From Melittangium boletus DSM 14713 (GTDB lineage: Bacteria > Myxococcota > Myxococcia > Myxococcales > Myxococcaceae), in the NCBI RefSeq assembly GCF_002305855.1, contig NZ_CP022163.1, forward strand, positions 7,879,765-7,943,764: 64,000 nucleotides of DNA. Direction: 5' to 3'. Below, in pieces: positions 16,032-24,735 of the stretch. Positions within the stretch are counted from its first letter, which is position 1. Each line of letters opens with the position of its first letter. The notes below the pieces were generated by a model. It saw only the letters and a program-made list of their open reading frames with translations, did not search any database and was not told the DNA's origin. The position numbers were made by a program, and so were the translations under genes.

Positions 16032-17903
16032 ATGGCGGCGGGGAAGAGGAACGGATTGACGCTGCGTATCACCGGTCCGGACGGCACCGTGCACGAGGCC
16101 GTGTCGGACGCGGAGAGCGTCATCGTCGGCTCGGGAGCACAGGCGGCGGTGAAGATCCTGGACCCGGGTGTCTCCAACCTTCACGTGATGTTGAAGGTGG
16201 AGACGGGCGGGGCGGTGACGGCCATCGACCTGGGCAGCGAGGCGGGCACGCAGGTGGGCGGTCAGCGGGTGGTGGGCCCCAAGCGGCTCGTCCCCGGTGA
16301 CGTGCTGATGCTGGGTGGCTCGCAGGTGGAGGTGTTCTTCGGAGACGAGCCCGCGGCGGGTGCCCAGGTGAACGAGGGCAGCCTGCAGGGCTCGGTGCTT
16401 CATCCGCCCACGCGGGCGCTGGAGAACCGGCCAGTGCCTCCGGGTCTGCGCAATCGCGCCGCTCCGGCGGCGGCGACTCCCCCGGTGGTGCGGAGCAAGG
16501 CGGTCCGGCCCGCGGTCGCGGCGCACATCCAGGAGCCCCTGCCGCCCGAGGCGCTGCCCACGAAGGACGCCAAGGTGCTGCAGGTGCGCCAGCTCTGGGG
16601 CGACCAGATGCTGGGCGTGCAGCACTTCCTGGACGGGGTCCCGGTCACCATCGGCGAGGCCCAGAAGAACTTCTTCCACGTGTACGACGCCGAGGTGGGC
16701 GCGCGGCACGTGCTGGCGGTGAGCAAGGGCGAGCAGTTCGAGTTGCGCGTGCCGGCCTCCGCGGGCGTCTTCGTCACCCGGAATGGCGACGTGCGTCCCA
16801 AGGAGACGCTGCGCGCCGAGGGCAAGCTCACGGCCGCCCAGGGCGAGCACGTGTACTCCCTCGGCCTGCACGAGCGCGCGGAGGTGTCGCTCGGCACGCT
16901 CGCCTTCGTGGTGCGCTTCGTGAAGCCCTCGCCCGCCATCGCGGTGAACCGGCTGGAGGCCACGGACTTCACCTGGCTCAAGATCGCCAGCATCACGCTC
17001 CTGGCGGCGGGCGCCTTCGTGGCGGCCATGGTGCTCATGCCCCGCTCGGACGCTCCGACCCAGGACGACATCCTCCAGAGCCAGCAGCGCGTGGCCAAGC
17101 TGCTCATCGCGCCCCAGAAGCCCATCGACATGAAGCGGTTCAAGAAGACCGCGGACGAGGGCGAGAAGGCCAAGGGCGAGGAGGGCAAGTTCGGCAAGGA
17201 AGAGGCCAAACAGGCCGAGGCCGATCCGTCCAAGCCGGGCACCACCATCGTCAACAAGAACAAGCGCGAGCAGGACCGCAAGGTCGTGGGCCAGGTGGGT
17301 CTGCTCGGGGCGATGAAGGGCCTCAAGTCGGGTGCCTCGGACGTGTTCGGCCCCGGTGGCCTGGGCACGGGCATCAACAACGCGCTGGGGGGCCTCAAGA
17401 GCGGCGCCGGCATGGGTGACGCGCAGGGCGTGGGCGGACTCGGCTCGCGCGGCAAGGGCTCGGGCGGCGGTGGCGCCGGCCTGGGCATGGGCGGCCTGGG
17501 CACCCGGGGTGATGGCCGGGGCGTGGGTGGCAGCGGCGGCATCGACCTGTCCGGCCGCGGCAAGACGATCACCAAGATCGTCCCCGGGAAGACCACGGTG
17601 GTGGGTGGCCTCGACAAGGACGTCATCGCCAAGATCATCCGCAGCCACCAGAACGAGATCAAATACTGCTACGAGACGGAGCTGAACAAGGATCCGAGCC
17701 TCGCGGGCAAGGTGGCGGTGGCCTTCACGATCGACCCGGCCGGTGGCGTGGCGGAGGCGAGCGTGACGGAGACCACGCTCAACAACTCCGCCGCGGAGGC
17801 GTGCATGCTCTCGCGCATCCGCCGCTGGAAGTTCCCCGAGCCCAAGGGCGGTGGTGTCGTGGCGGTGACGTATCCCTGGTTGTTCTCGCCCGCGGGTGAG
17901 TAG
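16032..17903 (+). CDS. gltG: Gliding motility inner-membrane FHA/TonB-like protein GltG
   Basis: 623 residues. The cytoplasmic N-terminus is an FHA domain (ESVIVGSG ... GVSNLHVMLK ... LVPGDVLMLG), a phosphothreonine-binding fold. A second FHA-like segment follows at about residues 175-300 (VTIGEAQKNFF, VGARHVLAV). One membrane helix spans about residues 318-338 (IASITLLAAGAFVAAMV). The periplasmic part has a Lys/Glu stretch, a long Gly-rich flexible region (residues about 430-510) and a TonB C-terminal-like domain (IRSHQNEIKYCYE ... RRWKFPEPKGGG). This order is that of GltG, which with GltJ is thought to reach across the periplasm to the barrels. GltI and GltJ are not in this window. Confidence 0.88.
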   Translation: MAAGKRNGLTLRITGPDGTVHEAVSDAESVIVGSGAQAAVKILDPGVSNLHVMLKVETGGAVTAIDLGSEAGTQVGGQRVVGPKRLVPGDVLMLGGSQVEVFFGDEPAAGAQVNEGSLQGSVLHPPTRALENRPVPPGLRNRAAPAAATPPVVRSKAVRPAVAAHIQEPLPPEALPTKDAKVLQVRQLWGDQMLGVQHFLDGVPVTIGEAQKNFFHVYDAEVGARHVLAVSKGEQFELRVPASAGVFVTRNGDVRPKETLRAEGKLTAAQGEHVYSLGLHERAEVSLGTLAFVVRFVKPSPAIAVNRLEATDFTWLKIASITLLAAGAFVAAMVLMPRSDAPTQDDILQSQQRVAKLLIAPQKPIDMKRFKKTADEGEKAKGEEGKFGKEEAKQAEADPSKPGTTIVNKNKREQDRKVVGQVGLLGAMKGLKSGASDVFGPGGLGTGINNALGGLKSGAGMGDAQGVGGLGSRGKGSGGGGAGLGMGGLGTRGDGRGVGGSGGIDLSGRGKTITKIVPGKTTVVGGLDKDVIAKIIRSHQNEIKYCYETELNKDPSLAGKVAVAFTIDPAGGVAEASVTETTLNNSAAEACMLSRIRRWKFPEPKGGGVVAVTYPWLFSPAGE

Positions 17904-17941
17904 ACGCCGCGCTGGCTGCCTAGAGTGTTTCGAGTGGAGTT

Positions 17942-17977
17942 CGCCCCTCTCCCGGCCTGGGAGGGGGGCGGTTTTTT
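17942..17977 (+). terminator. Intrinsic terminator after gltG
   Basis: CGCCCCTCTCCC (17942-17953) pairs with GGGAGGGGGGCG (17959-17970) across a 5-base loop and is followed by GTTTTTT. It is a strong Rho-independent terminator placed 18 bases before gltH, so gltH is expressed by read-through or from its own start. Confidence 0.85.
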
Positions 17978-17995
17978 AGGAGAGGGTTCGTTGCG

Positions 17996-18592
17996 ATGAA
18001 CAAGCCGCTGTTGACCGCCGTGCTCGCGCTGCTGCCCACCGCCGCCCTGTCGGCCACGCCTCCGGAGGGAGTCCCCCTGGAAGTGCGCCGTGGCTTCTTC
18101 ACCGAGGCCGACATCGGCGCGTTCTTCACCCTGGGCGGGGAGAACGTCTACTCCAACGCGCAGACGTACGTGCAGCTGGGCGTGGGCGTCGACGTGACCG
18201 AGCGCTTCACCCTGGGGGTGCATTTTGGATTGGGCGCTTCCGCGGCCAACTGCTTCGCGGGCTACGCGCCGGGCACCCAGCTGTGTGGGCGCACGGAGAA
18301 TTTCACGGTGGCGCTCGCGGATGTGACGGTGGGCTACCGCGCGCCCCTGGCCACGCGCTTCTACCTGGTGCCGAAGCTGGCGGCGGGTCTGTCGCGGTTG
18401 GATCCCGCGCCCACGGGCACCCGGGATCCGAGTCTCTCCACGACGGTGCCCAACGCGGGCCTGGGCCTGGGCGTGGAGTACGCCACGCCCCTGGAGCACT
18501 TCACCGTGGGCGCGGACGTGCTGGCGCGCTACCTCATCGGGCCGAACATCCCCACCTTCGCCGTGTTCCCCCGGGTGAAATACACCTTCTGA
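17996..18592 (+). CDS. gltH: Gliding motility outer-membrane protein GltH-like
   Basis: 198 residues with signal peptide (MNKPLLTAVLALLPTAALSA) and a predicted small beta-barrel (FFTEADIGAFFTLGG, YVQLGVGVDVTERFTLGVHFGLG, FTVALADVTVGYRAPL) ending VFPRVKYTF with a terminal Phe. Two cysteines (NCFAG, QLCGR) may form a loop disulfide. In Myxococcus gltH, the third barrel of the gliding machine, follows gltG, and this gene has that position and architecture. The identification is by synteny more than by sequence recognition. No gltI or gltJ follows; the next gene is an unrelated toxin. Confidence 0.68.
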   Translation: MNKPLLTAVLALLPTAALSATPPEGVPLEVRRGFFTEADIGAFFTLGGENVYSNAQTYVQLGVGVDVTERFTLGVHFGLGASAANCFAGYAPGTQLCGRTENFTVALADVTVGYRAPLATRFYLVPKLAAGLSRLDPAPTGTRDPSLSTTVPNAGLGLGVEYATPLEHFTVGADVLARYLIGPNIPTFAVFPRVKYTF

Positions 18593-18645
18593 TAGCGTCC
18601 CTCGGGAGCGACGGATTCCAGGCACCGTCGCTCCTGGAGGTTCGC

Positions 18646-20256
18646 ATGTCCACCCGTTTCGCTGACGCGCGCCCCTGGTGGGGTGGGTTTCTCCTCGTCC
18701 TGTTCCTCCATTCCGCCTGCGCGACGGGTGTTGCTCGGGGCGGAAGGCGGGTGGAGTTCGCGCCGCGAGAGCGTGTCGAGTCGGCCAGCGACTACACGGT
18801 GGACTTCCTGGAGCCGAAGGCCCAGTCCACCCGGCCAGTGCCCATCGACCCGGCGGAATTCAGGCGGGCCGTCCAGCGGCTCTCCCGCGACGTGCGGCTG
18901 ACGGGCTCTCCCCGGGAGGCCGCCCGCGAGCTGCTGAGGGTGTCGCAACAGTCACCCCGCGAGGTGGAGACGGTTGAAATGGCGGGCGTGTGGCTGCTGG
19001 AGTGGTACCGGGAGCAGACCTATACCTTCGTGCCCTTGAGCCAGACGGGACCGGTGCCGCTCACGCCCGAAGCGGATGAAGCCCTGCGGGCCACGTACCT
19101 GCGGTGGTGTGAGCACCAGGGCGGGGGAGACTGTCTGGGCTTGTTGGAAGACGGGCCCTACTTGCGCGCGGACGACCGCCGGACGCTCGCCCTGGCATTG
19201 GCGTTTGGCACGGTGCTCGACGAGACGCGCGAAGCACTGGCGCACGAACTCCTGGACCCGAGGGCACTGGTATCGATGGTTGTCTGGGCTGTGGCGCTCT
19301 ACTGCCTGGCGTGGGTGGTGCCCGAGCCGACGGTGAAGGCAGTGGCTGCGAGCCTGACGGTGATGTTGGTGGCGTGGTTGGGGTTGGACACGGTGTGGGG
19401 GCTGATGGACGGGTGGAGCCGCATGGTGCATGCGGCCCACGAGGCGAGCACCTTCGAGGAGTTGCGCGCGGCGGGGGCGGATTTCGGGAAGGTGCTGGGC
19501 CAGGACTCGGCCCGGGCGATGATTCTGGCGGTGGCCACGCTGACGGGGCGCGCGATGGGAAATGTGGCGGCCAAGGTGCGTGCACTGCCGGGCTACAGCC
19601 GGGCGGGAGCGCAATGGGAAGCACAGGGCGGGGCCGCTGTCCTGGAGAGCGCGCGGGAGTTGGAAGGGGTCGTGGCCCAAGGAGAAGGAGCGCTCGCCGC
19701 GGCGGTGGAGGCCGTGGAGACGGTGGCGATGTCGCCCCAGGGACCCATGGCGGTCGTGCTGCTCAAGCAGGGCTCGGGCGGTGCGGGGGCGGCTCCCGGG
19801 GGCCGTGGCTCCGCCACCGTCATGCGCCATCGGGGCGGCAACCGGCAGGTGGAACTTGCCGACGGCCAGCGCTGGCACTTGCCACGCGGCAAGTCGTTGG
19901 TGGACATTCCCGCCGAGGACAAGGTAGGGGACCAACTCCAGGAGGCGGTGACCCGGGCGGCGAAGGAGTGGGGGCCAGACAGGCTCTCGGTCAATGAGCG
20001 AAAGGCCATCGGAGATGCCTTGAAGAAGGGCAAATATTGGCTGGCGCGTTTGTTGGAACGTGAGGCTCGGGGTCGTTATGTCCACGAGACGGTGAGAAAG
20101 CAGTTTCAAAAATCCTTGCGATTCAATCCCCAAGGTCTCGATGTGATTGACCTGAAAACGAACCGTCAGTACGAAATTCTTTCTGGGACGGAGTCGAATT
20201 TGGCGCGTCATGGCAGACGCATGGCGGGCGAGTTCTTCCGGATGCTCACCTTCTGA
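18646..20256 (+). CDS. SitA-type polymorphic toxin lipoprotein
   Basis: 536-residue lipoprotein: signal peptide with lipobox LHSAC (Cys25), start set by CTGGAGG upstream of ATG 18646. The middle has hydrophobic helices (LVSMVVWAVALYCLAW; VAASLTVMLVAWLGL) and an Ala/Gly-rich segment. The last roughly 110 residues form a basic variable domain with the pattern D-x-x-D-L-K-T-N-R-Q-Y-E-I-L, like small restriction-endonuclease-fold toxins. This is the layout of SitA toxins of myxobacteria, which are passed between kin cells by TraA/TraB outer-membrane exchange and kill recipients lacking the cognate immunity protein. The next gene, 12 bases on, is the expected immunity gene. The SitA5 subclass is my best guess; nuclease activity is inferred only. 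Confidence 0.78.
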   Translation: MSTRFADARPWWGGFLLVLFLHSACATGVARGGRRVEFAPRERVESASDYTVDFLEPKAQSTRPVPIDPAEFRRAVQRLSRDVRLTGSPREAARELLRVSQQSPREVETVEMAGVWLLEWYREQTYTFVPLSQTGPVPLTPEADEALRATYLRWCEHQGGGDCLGLLEDGPYLRADDRRTLALALAFGTVLDETREALAHELLDPRALVSMVVWAVALYCLAWVVPEPTVKAVAASLTVMLVAWLGLDTVWGLMDGWSRMVHAAHEASTFEELRAAGADFGKVLGQDSARAMILAVATLTGRAMGNVAAKVRALPGYSRAGAQWEAQGGAAVLESARELEGVVAQGEGALAAAVEAVETVAMSPQGPMAVVLLKQGSGGAGAAPGGRGSATVMRHRGGNRQVELADGQRWHLPRGKSLVDIPAEDKVGDQLQEAVTRAAKEWGPDRLSVNERKAIGDALKKGKYWLARLLEREARGRYVHETVRKQFQKSLRFNPQGLDVIDLKTNRQYEILSGTESNLARHGRRMAGEFFRMLTF

Positions 20257-20268
20257 TGAGGAGCAGAG

Positions 20269-20895
20269 ATGGGGTGGCTTGAGAACGTTATTATCGAGAA
20301 CAAGGAGTTTGAGAACGAGCGGCTGGAACTGACCGATAAAAACTCGCTCTACTTCCTTGGCCCCAATCTGACGCTGAAGGGCTGCTCTGTTGTCTTGAAG
20401 GTGTCCGCCAGGAACCTGCTCATCAATCAAGCCCGCTTCGTTGACTGCACCTTCGAGGTGAAGCAGGAGTTGAAGAATCACCAACAGTGGGTGTTCGCCT
20501 CACTTGAGCGCTGCCAGTTCAAGGGGAATCTAACGGGGTGCGATTTTGGCTGCTGGCCGGGTTATTCGGAAGGCGCTGAGCACGGCTTCATCAAGGACTG
20601 TGACTTCTCCGATGCTCGCTTGGATGGATGCCGCATCATGGGTTGTGATCCGGCATCCATACGGTTTCCTCGCTGGCCTTGTTTCACCATCCTGGACCCC
20701 ATTGGCCGAGCCCCTGAGTTACGCGGAGTGAAGTGGCCAGGTTCGGTGGGTCAGGTCATCATGGACGATCTTCCCGCCCATCCAGCGCCCACGAAGGCGT
20801 TGACCTATTACGCTCCCACTTTGGCCAAACAACTCGAGACCACGCCGGAAGAACTCCGGGCCGTCATCGAGAAGTTCGATTGCATCGTCTACTGA
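20269..20895 (+). CDS. SitI-type immunity protein for the adjacent toxin
   Basis: 208 residues, cytoplasmic, no signal peptide. The centre resembles a short pentapeptide-repeat or beta-helix run (LTLKGCSVVLKVSARNLLINQARFVDCTFE in part; RCQFKGNLTGCDFG; DCDFSDARLDGCRIMGC), with A/C/D-L/F-x-x periodicity. The C-terminal part (PELRGVKWPGSVGQVIMDDL) is less regular. Position directly after the toxin, with GAGGAGCAGAG as ribosome-binding site, makes immunity its likely role. The base composition is visibly lower in GC than the flanking glt and CHAT genes, fitting transfer as a toxin/immunity cassette. Confidence 0.68.
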   Translation: MGWLENVIIENKEFENERLELTDKNSLYFLGPNLTLKGCSVVLKVSARNLLINQARFVDCTFEVKQELKNHQQWVFASLERCQFKGNLTGCDFGCWPGYSEGAEHGFIKDCDFSDARLDGCRIMGCDPASIRFPRWPCFTILDPIGRAPELRGVKWPGSVGQVIMDDLPAHPAPTKALTYYAPTLAKQLETTPEELRAVIEKFDCIVY

Positions 20896-20991
20896 GCCGA
20901 ACCTCTTCGAATGCCATAAGAGCCCGGCCCTCCTGGTGGAGGATCGGACTCTCGCGCTCAATGCAAACGCGTCAACACCTCGGACCGCGGT

Positions 20992-23900
20992 TCACTGCGG
21001 AGCCGCCGTCGCCGAGGCATCCTTGGGCTCGGCGTCGGCAGTGGGCTCGGCGTCGGCAGTGGGCTCGGCGTCGGCCTTGGGCTCGGCGTTGGCCTTGGGT
21101 TCGGCATCAGCAGTGGGCTCGGCATCAGCAGTGGGCTCGGCATCCGCCTTGGGTTCGGCGTCGGCCTTGGTCTCAGTGCCCCTGGTCCCAGTGCCGGTCT
21201 TGCTCTCGGCGGCGACCTTGAGGTTTGTCCGCTGCGTGGTGGAGATGATGGCTTGCAGCGGGGCATCTCTCCCCATGGCGATGAAGGAAGCCCAGTCATA
21301 GGGATGGCCGTGGGTGGCGCGCATCGCGCGCATGGCCTCGCGCAGGGCCGAGGCGCGGCCCTTGCCCTCCAGGAGGTTGCGGTAGTAGCTCTCCATGAGC
21401 AGGCGCGTGGATTCGTCGTTCACCTTCCACAGGCTCATGACCACCGTCTCCGCTCCAGCCACCACCAGGGCGCGGCGCAGACCGTAGATCCCCTGGCCTC
21501 GCTGGACACTCCCGCGGCCGGTATCACAAGCGGAGAGGACCACGAGCTGGGTGCCCCACAGGTCGAGCCCAGCGATCTCCAGTGCCGTGACCAGGGTGGC
21601 TTCGGGACGAGGTGCGGAGGTGCCCGGGTCCAAGGGGCGCGTGTTGGCCAGGATGAGGCCGGAGTTGAGCAGCGGCACCTGCTGGGGCGGTGGGGGCGCC
21701 TCATCCAGGGGCTCGATGACCACCGCGGCGCGAGAGTTCTGGAATTCGTGGACATCACCCAGGAAGAAGCCATGGGTGGCCACGTGGAGGATGCCCGGAG
21801 TGGGCAGGTGCATCAGCCGCTCCTTGGTGGCCGCGGTGCCCAGGAAGAGCTGCGCCTGGGGCAGCAGCTGCTGAATCTTCTCGGCCTCCAGCAGCGTGCC
21901 CGGCAATCGCGAAAACATCGCCCGGGGCAGCATCGAGCGTACGGAGCGGAAGAAGCGATCGAGAGTACTGGATGAAGTGGAGGAAGACGGGGCGCCGGAG
22001 CGCGAGGAGGAAGGCGCCGCGGTGAAGTCGGGGTCCGCGAGAACGAAGACGAACGGTGAGGGCGCGTTGTCCCTGCGAGGCAGCAGCTCGCGGCCCGAGG
22101 TGAGATAGGTGAACTCGAAGGAGTCCAGGAGGAAGCCCTGGCCGTTGTGGAGCGCGTCGAAGGGCACGAGGCCCAGCTGGCCATCGGGAGAGATGAGGAG
22201 ACGGCGGGTGGTGCCCAACTCGGGCAACAGAGGCTCGAAGGCGAGGGCGTAGAGTGCCCGGGCCGCGGACTCGAAGTCCTCACCGCGGCTGGCCAGGGTG
22301 TCGCGCATCCGCGTGGCGGCGGCATCGATGTGCTCGGCGGGACCCAGGTCCACCATGTGAGTGGTGGCATCGGGGAAGAGCAGCAGCGCGAGATAGCCCA
22401 GCTCCGTGTCCTTCTTCTGTCGCGGCGTGTCGGAATCGGAGTGGTCGTTCTGGTACTCGTAGGAGATGAACTCCACGAGCACTCCGTCCTTGGGAAGGGA
22501 TTCGGCGACACGGGCGACGATGTCGGCGGGGGAGGGCAGTGCGGTGCGTGAGCGCAATGCCGCCGAGCGTTTGGCGAGCTCCGCCTCGATCTGGTCACCT
22601 TCATCGGCCACGGTCTTGAGTTGCTGCTGGTAGACTTCCGGGGGGAGTGCGCCCGGACCCATGAGTGAGCGGGATGCCAGTTGGGTGCGCAGGCTGCGCA
22701 ATTTCTCGAGGAGGTCTCGGTCCTCGGCGCTCAGGCTCTGGGAAAGGGTTCGGGAGATGTTGGCCGCCTCCTCGACGGAGCGGCCCTTGCGCAGCAGCAC
22801 GGCACTGAGGGCCAGATGTCGCACCTGGGCATCCTCATTCTTCTCGCGCAGCAGCTCATAAATCGTCTCCTCGGAGGCGCGCAGATGTTGCAGGAAGCCG
22901 GACAGGCGCGACTCGGAGAAGTCGAGTGATTCCTGCCGCAGGCGCTGTTCGGAGATGGCGAAGGCTCGGGTGTAGAGCGGCAGGGCGTCGCCAAGGCGCC
23001 CCTGGGCCAGACGCAGCCGGGCGAGGTGGTCGAGCGAATCCGCGACGTCGGGATGGTTCTTGCCCAGAGCGCTCTCCCGGATCTCGATCGCGCGCAGGTA
23101 GAGGGGCTCGGCTTCTTCGTATATCCCCTGAGCGCTGTAGAGGTTGGCCAGGTGGTGAAGTGACGTGGCGACGTGGAGATGCTTCTCTCCCAGGATGGCC
23201 TGTCGTAGCTCGAGCACGCGTTGGTAGAGCGGCCCGGCCCAGCTATACATCCCCTGTGCGCTGTAGAGGTTGGCCAGGTGGTGAAGTGACGTGGCGACGT
23301 CGGGATGGGTATTGCCGAGGGCGGTTTCCCGAATGAGGAGCGAGTTCTTGTAGAGCTTTTCAGCCTTGTCGTACGACCCCTGGGCGCTGTAGAGGTTGGC
23401 CAGGTGGCTGAACGAGTTCGCGACGTCGGGGTGGTTCTTGCCCAAGGCTTCCTCGCGCAGCTTGAGCGCGCGTTGGTAGAGGGGCTCGGCTCGGCCGTAC
23501 AACCCCTGGGCGCTGTAGAGGTTGGCCAGGTGGTGCAGTGAGGTGGCCACGTCGGGATGGCGCCCTCCGAGTGAGTCCTCTCTCAGTTTGAGAGCGCGCT
23601 GGTAGATGGGCTCGGCTTGGCCGTACAACCCCAGGGCGCTGTAAAGGTTGGCCTGATTGTGCAGCGAGGTGGCGACGTCGGGATGACTCTTGCCGAGAGC
23701 GGCCTCCAGGATGGGCAGCGCGCGCTGGTAGAGGGGTTCCGCCTGGCTGTACAGGCCCTGGGCGCTATAGAGGTTGGCCAGGTTGTCGAGCGACAGGGCG
23801 AAGGAGGGATGGCTGTTGCCGAGGGTGGCCTCGCGCAGCTTGATCGCTTGCAGATAGAGGGGCTCCGCCTTGCTGTACGAGCCCTGAGCGCTATAGAGGT

Positions 23901-24735
23901 TGGCCAGGCTGTTGAGCGAGTCGGCGAAGTCGGGATGGCTGGTGCCGAGAATGGTCTCGCGCAGCTTGAGCGCGCGCTGGGAGAGGGGCTCGGCCTGGCT
24001 GTACAAGCCCTGGGCGCTGTAGAGGTTGGCCAGGCTGTTGAGCGAGGTGGCGACATCGGGGTGTTTCTCACCGAGGGTGGCCTCGCGCAGCTTGAGCGCA
24101 CGCTGCAAGAAGGCATCGGCCTGGCCGTACAAGCCCTGAGCGCTGTAGAGGTTGGCCTGGTCGTGCCACGAGGTGGCGACATCGGGGTGTTTCTCACCGA
24201 GGGTGGCCTCCCGCAGCGCGCGCGCGCGCTGGTAGAAGGAGTCGGCCCGGGTGTAGTGCCCCTGGGCGCTGTAGAGGACGGCGAGGTTGTGCAGAGAGGT
24301 CGCCAGGTCGGGGTAACTCCTGTCGGGCGTACCCTCCCGAATGCCCTGCGCGCGCTGCAAGAAAGACTCGGCATGGGACAGGTCCCCCTGTAGCCGGCGG
24401 AGATTCCCTATCAGATCCAGGTAATCGGCGACTTTTTGATGCGTACTTCCGAGCACGGGCTCCCAGAGTTCAAGCCCATGCTCGGCCTGTGCACGTGCCT
24501 CGGTATACTTCCCCTCGTCCCTCAGCTTCAGCGCGGCATTCAGATCCGCCTGCGCCACATTCAGCCGAGCATCCGGATTCACCTCGGCGATTCCACCATC
24601 CGCCGTGACGGTTCCCGCATCCGCCGTGACGGTTCCCGCATCCGCCGTGACGGTTCCCGCATCCGCCGTGCCGACACCTCCATCCGTTGTGCCACAAAGT
24701 AAAACGACCATCATCCAGCCGACCATCTGACTCAT
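20992..24735 (-). CDS. TPR-CHAT domain protein, probable lipoprotein
   Basis: A caspase-like (CHAT) protein of about 1247 residues. The start at 24735 is chosen because it gives a secretion signal with lipobox (MVVLLCG); the longer frame adds a charged leader. Residues about 20-50 hold three copies of a seven-residue GTVTADA unit. About 13 kinesin-light-chain-type TPRs of 42 residues follow (LANLYSAQGLYSQAEPLYQRAL, nearly identical units). The CHAT domain occupies about residues 830-1170, with the candidate catalytic dyad His in HVATHGFF and Cys in LSACDTG. The C-terminus is an 8-copy ADAEPK/T hexapeptide tail. CHAT proteases are often effectors in bacterial conflict systems; lipoprotein targeting is unusual. 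Substrate unknown. Confidence 0.85.
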   Translation of the reverse strand: MSQMVGWMMVVLLCGTTDGGVGTADAGTVTADAGTVTADAGTVTADGGIAEVNPDARLNVAQADLNAALKLRDEGKYTEARAQAEHGLELWEPVLGSTHQKVADYLDLIGNLRRLQGDLSHAESFLQRAQGIREGTPDRSYPDLATSLHNLAVLYSAQGHYTRADSFYQRARALREATLGEKHPDVATSWHDQANLYSAQGLYGQADAFLQRALKLREATLGEKHPDVATSLNSLANLYSAQGLYSQAEPLSQRALKLRETILGTSHPDFADSLNSLANLYSAQGSYSKAEPLYLQAIKLREATLGNSHPSFALSLDNLANLYSAQGLYSQAEPLYQRALPILEAALGKSHPDVATSLHNQANLYSALGLYGQAEPIYQRALKLREDSLGGRHPDVATSLHHLANLYSAQGLYGRAEPLYQRALKLREEALGKNHPDVANSFSHLANLYSAQGSYDKAEKLYKNSLLIRETALGNTHPDVATSLHHLANLYSAQGMYSWAGPLYQRVLELRQAILGEKHLHVATSLHHLANLYSAQGIYEEAEPLYLRAIEIRESALGKNHPDVADSLDHLARLRLAQGRLGDALPLYTRAFAISEQRLRQESLDFSESRLSGFLQHLRASEETIYELLREKNEDAQVRHLALSAVLLRKGRSVEEAANISRTLSQSLSAEDRDLLEKLRSLRTQLASRSLMGPGALPPEVYQQQLKTVADEGDQIEAELAKRSAALRSRTALPSPADIVARVAESLPKDGVLVEFISYEYQNDHSDSDTPRQKKDTELGYLALLLFPDATTHMVDLGPAEHIDAAATRMRDTLASRGEDFESAARALYALAFEPLLPELGTTRRLLISPDGQLGLVPFDALHNGQGFLLDSFEFTYLTSGRELLPRRDNAPSPFVFVLADPDFTAAPSSSRSGAPSSSTSSSTLDRFFRSVRSMLPRAMFSRLPGTLLEAEKIQQLLPQAQLFLGTAATKERLMHLPTPGILHVATHGFFLGDVHEFQNSRAAVVIEPLDEAPPPPQQVPLLNSGLILANTRPLDPGTSAPRPEATLVTALEIAGLDLWGTQLVVLSACDTGRGSVQRGQGIYGLRRALVVAGAETVVMSLWKVNDESTRLLMESYYRNLLEGKGRASALREAMRAMRATHGHPYDWASFIAMGRDAPLQAIISTTQRTNLKVAAESKTGTGTRGTETKADAEPKADAEPTADAEPTADAEPKANAEPKADAEPTADAEPTADAEPKDASATAAPQ
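21024..21167 (-). repeat. 18-bp tandem repeat in the CHAT gene 3' end
   Basis: Eight imperfect 18-base units read on the minus strand as ADAEPK or ADAEPT (one ANAEPK). The units differ mainly at one or two positions, so copy number could vary by slippage without changing frame. It codes for an acidic, probably extended tail after the protease domain. Confidence 0.85.
23000..24370 (-). repeat. 126-bp tandem repeats encoding the TPR array
   Basis: The TPR region is built of near-identical 126-base units (42 codons), each containing the phrase N-L-Y-S-A-Q-G and H-P-D-V-A-T-S. The high DNA-level similarity between units shows recent unit duplication or gene-conversion homogenisation rather than old divergence. 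Confidence 0.8.
24599..24671 (-). repeat. 21-bp tandem repeat near the CHAT gene 5' end
   Basis: About three and a half exact copies of a 21-base unit (read on the plus strand as CCGCCGTGACGGTTCCCGCAT-type phasing) encode the repeated AGTVTAD heptapeptide just after the lipobox. It is probably a flexible spacer lifting the TPR domain from the membrane. Confidence 0.8.

Noticed and set aside
21015..21170. CRISPR-like regular short repeats
   Set aside because: The 18-base units are contiguous without spacers and lie in phase in the CHAT coding sequence.
24599..24671. Iteron-like 21-base direct repeats (possible origin or operator)
   Set aside because: They are in coding phase and encode a heptapeptide spacer; no replication gene is near.
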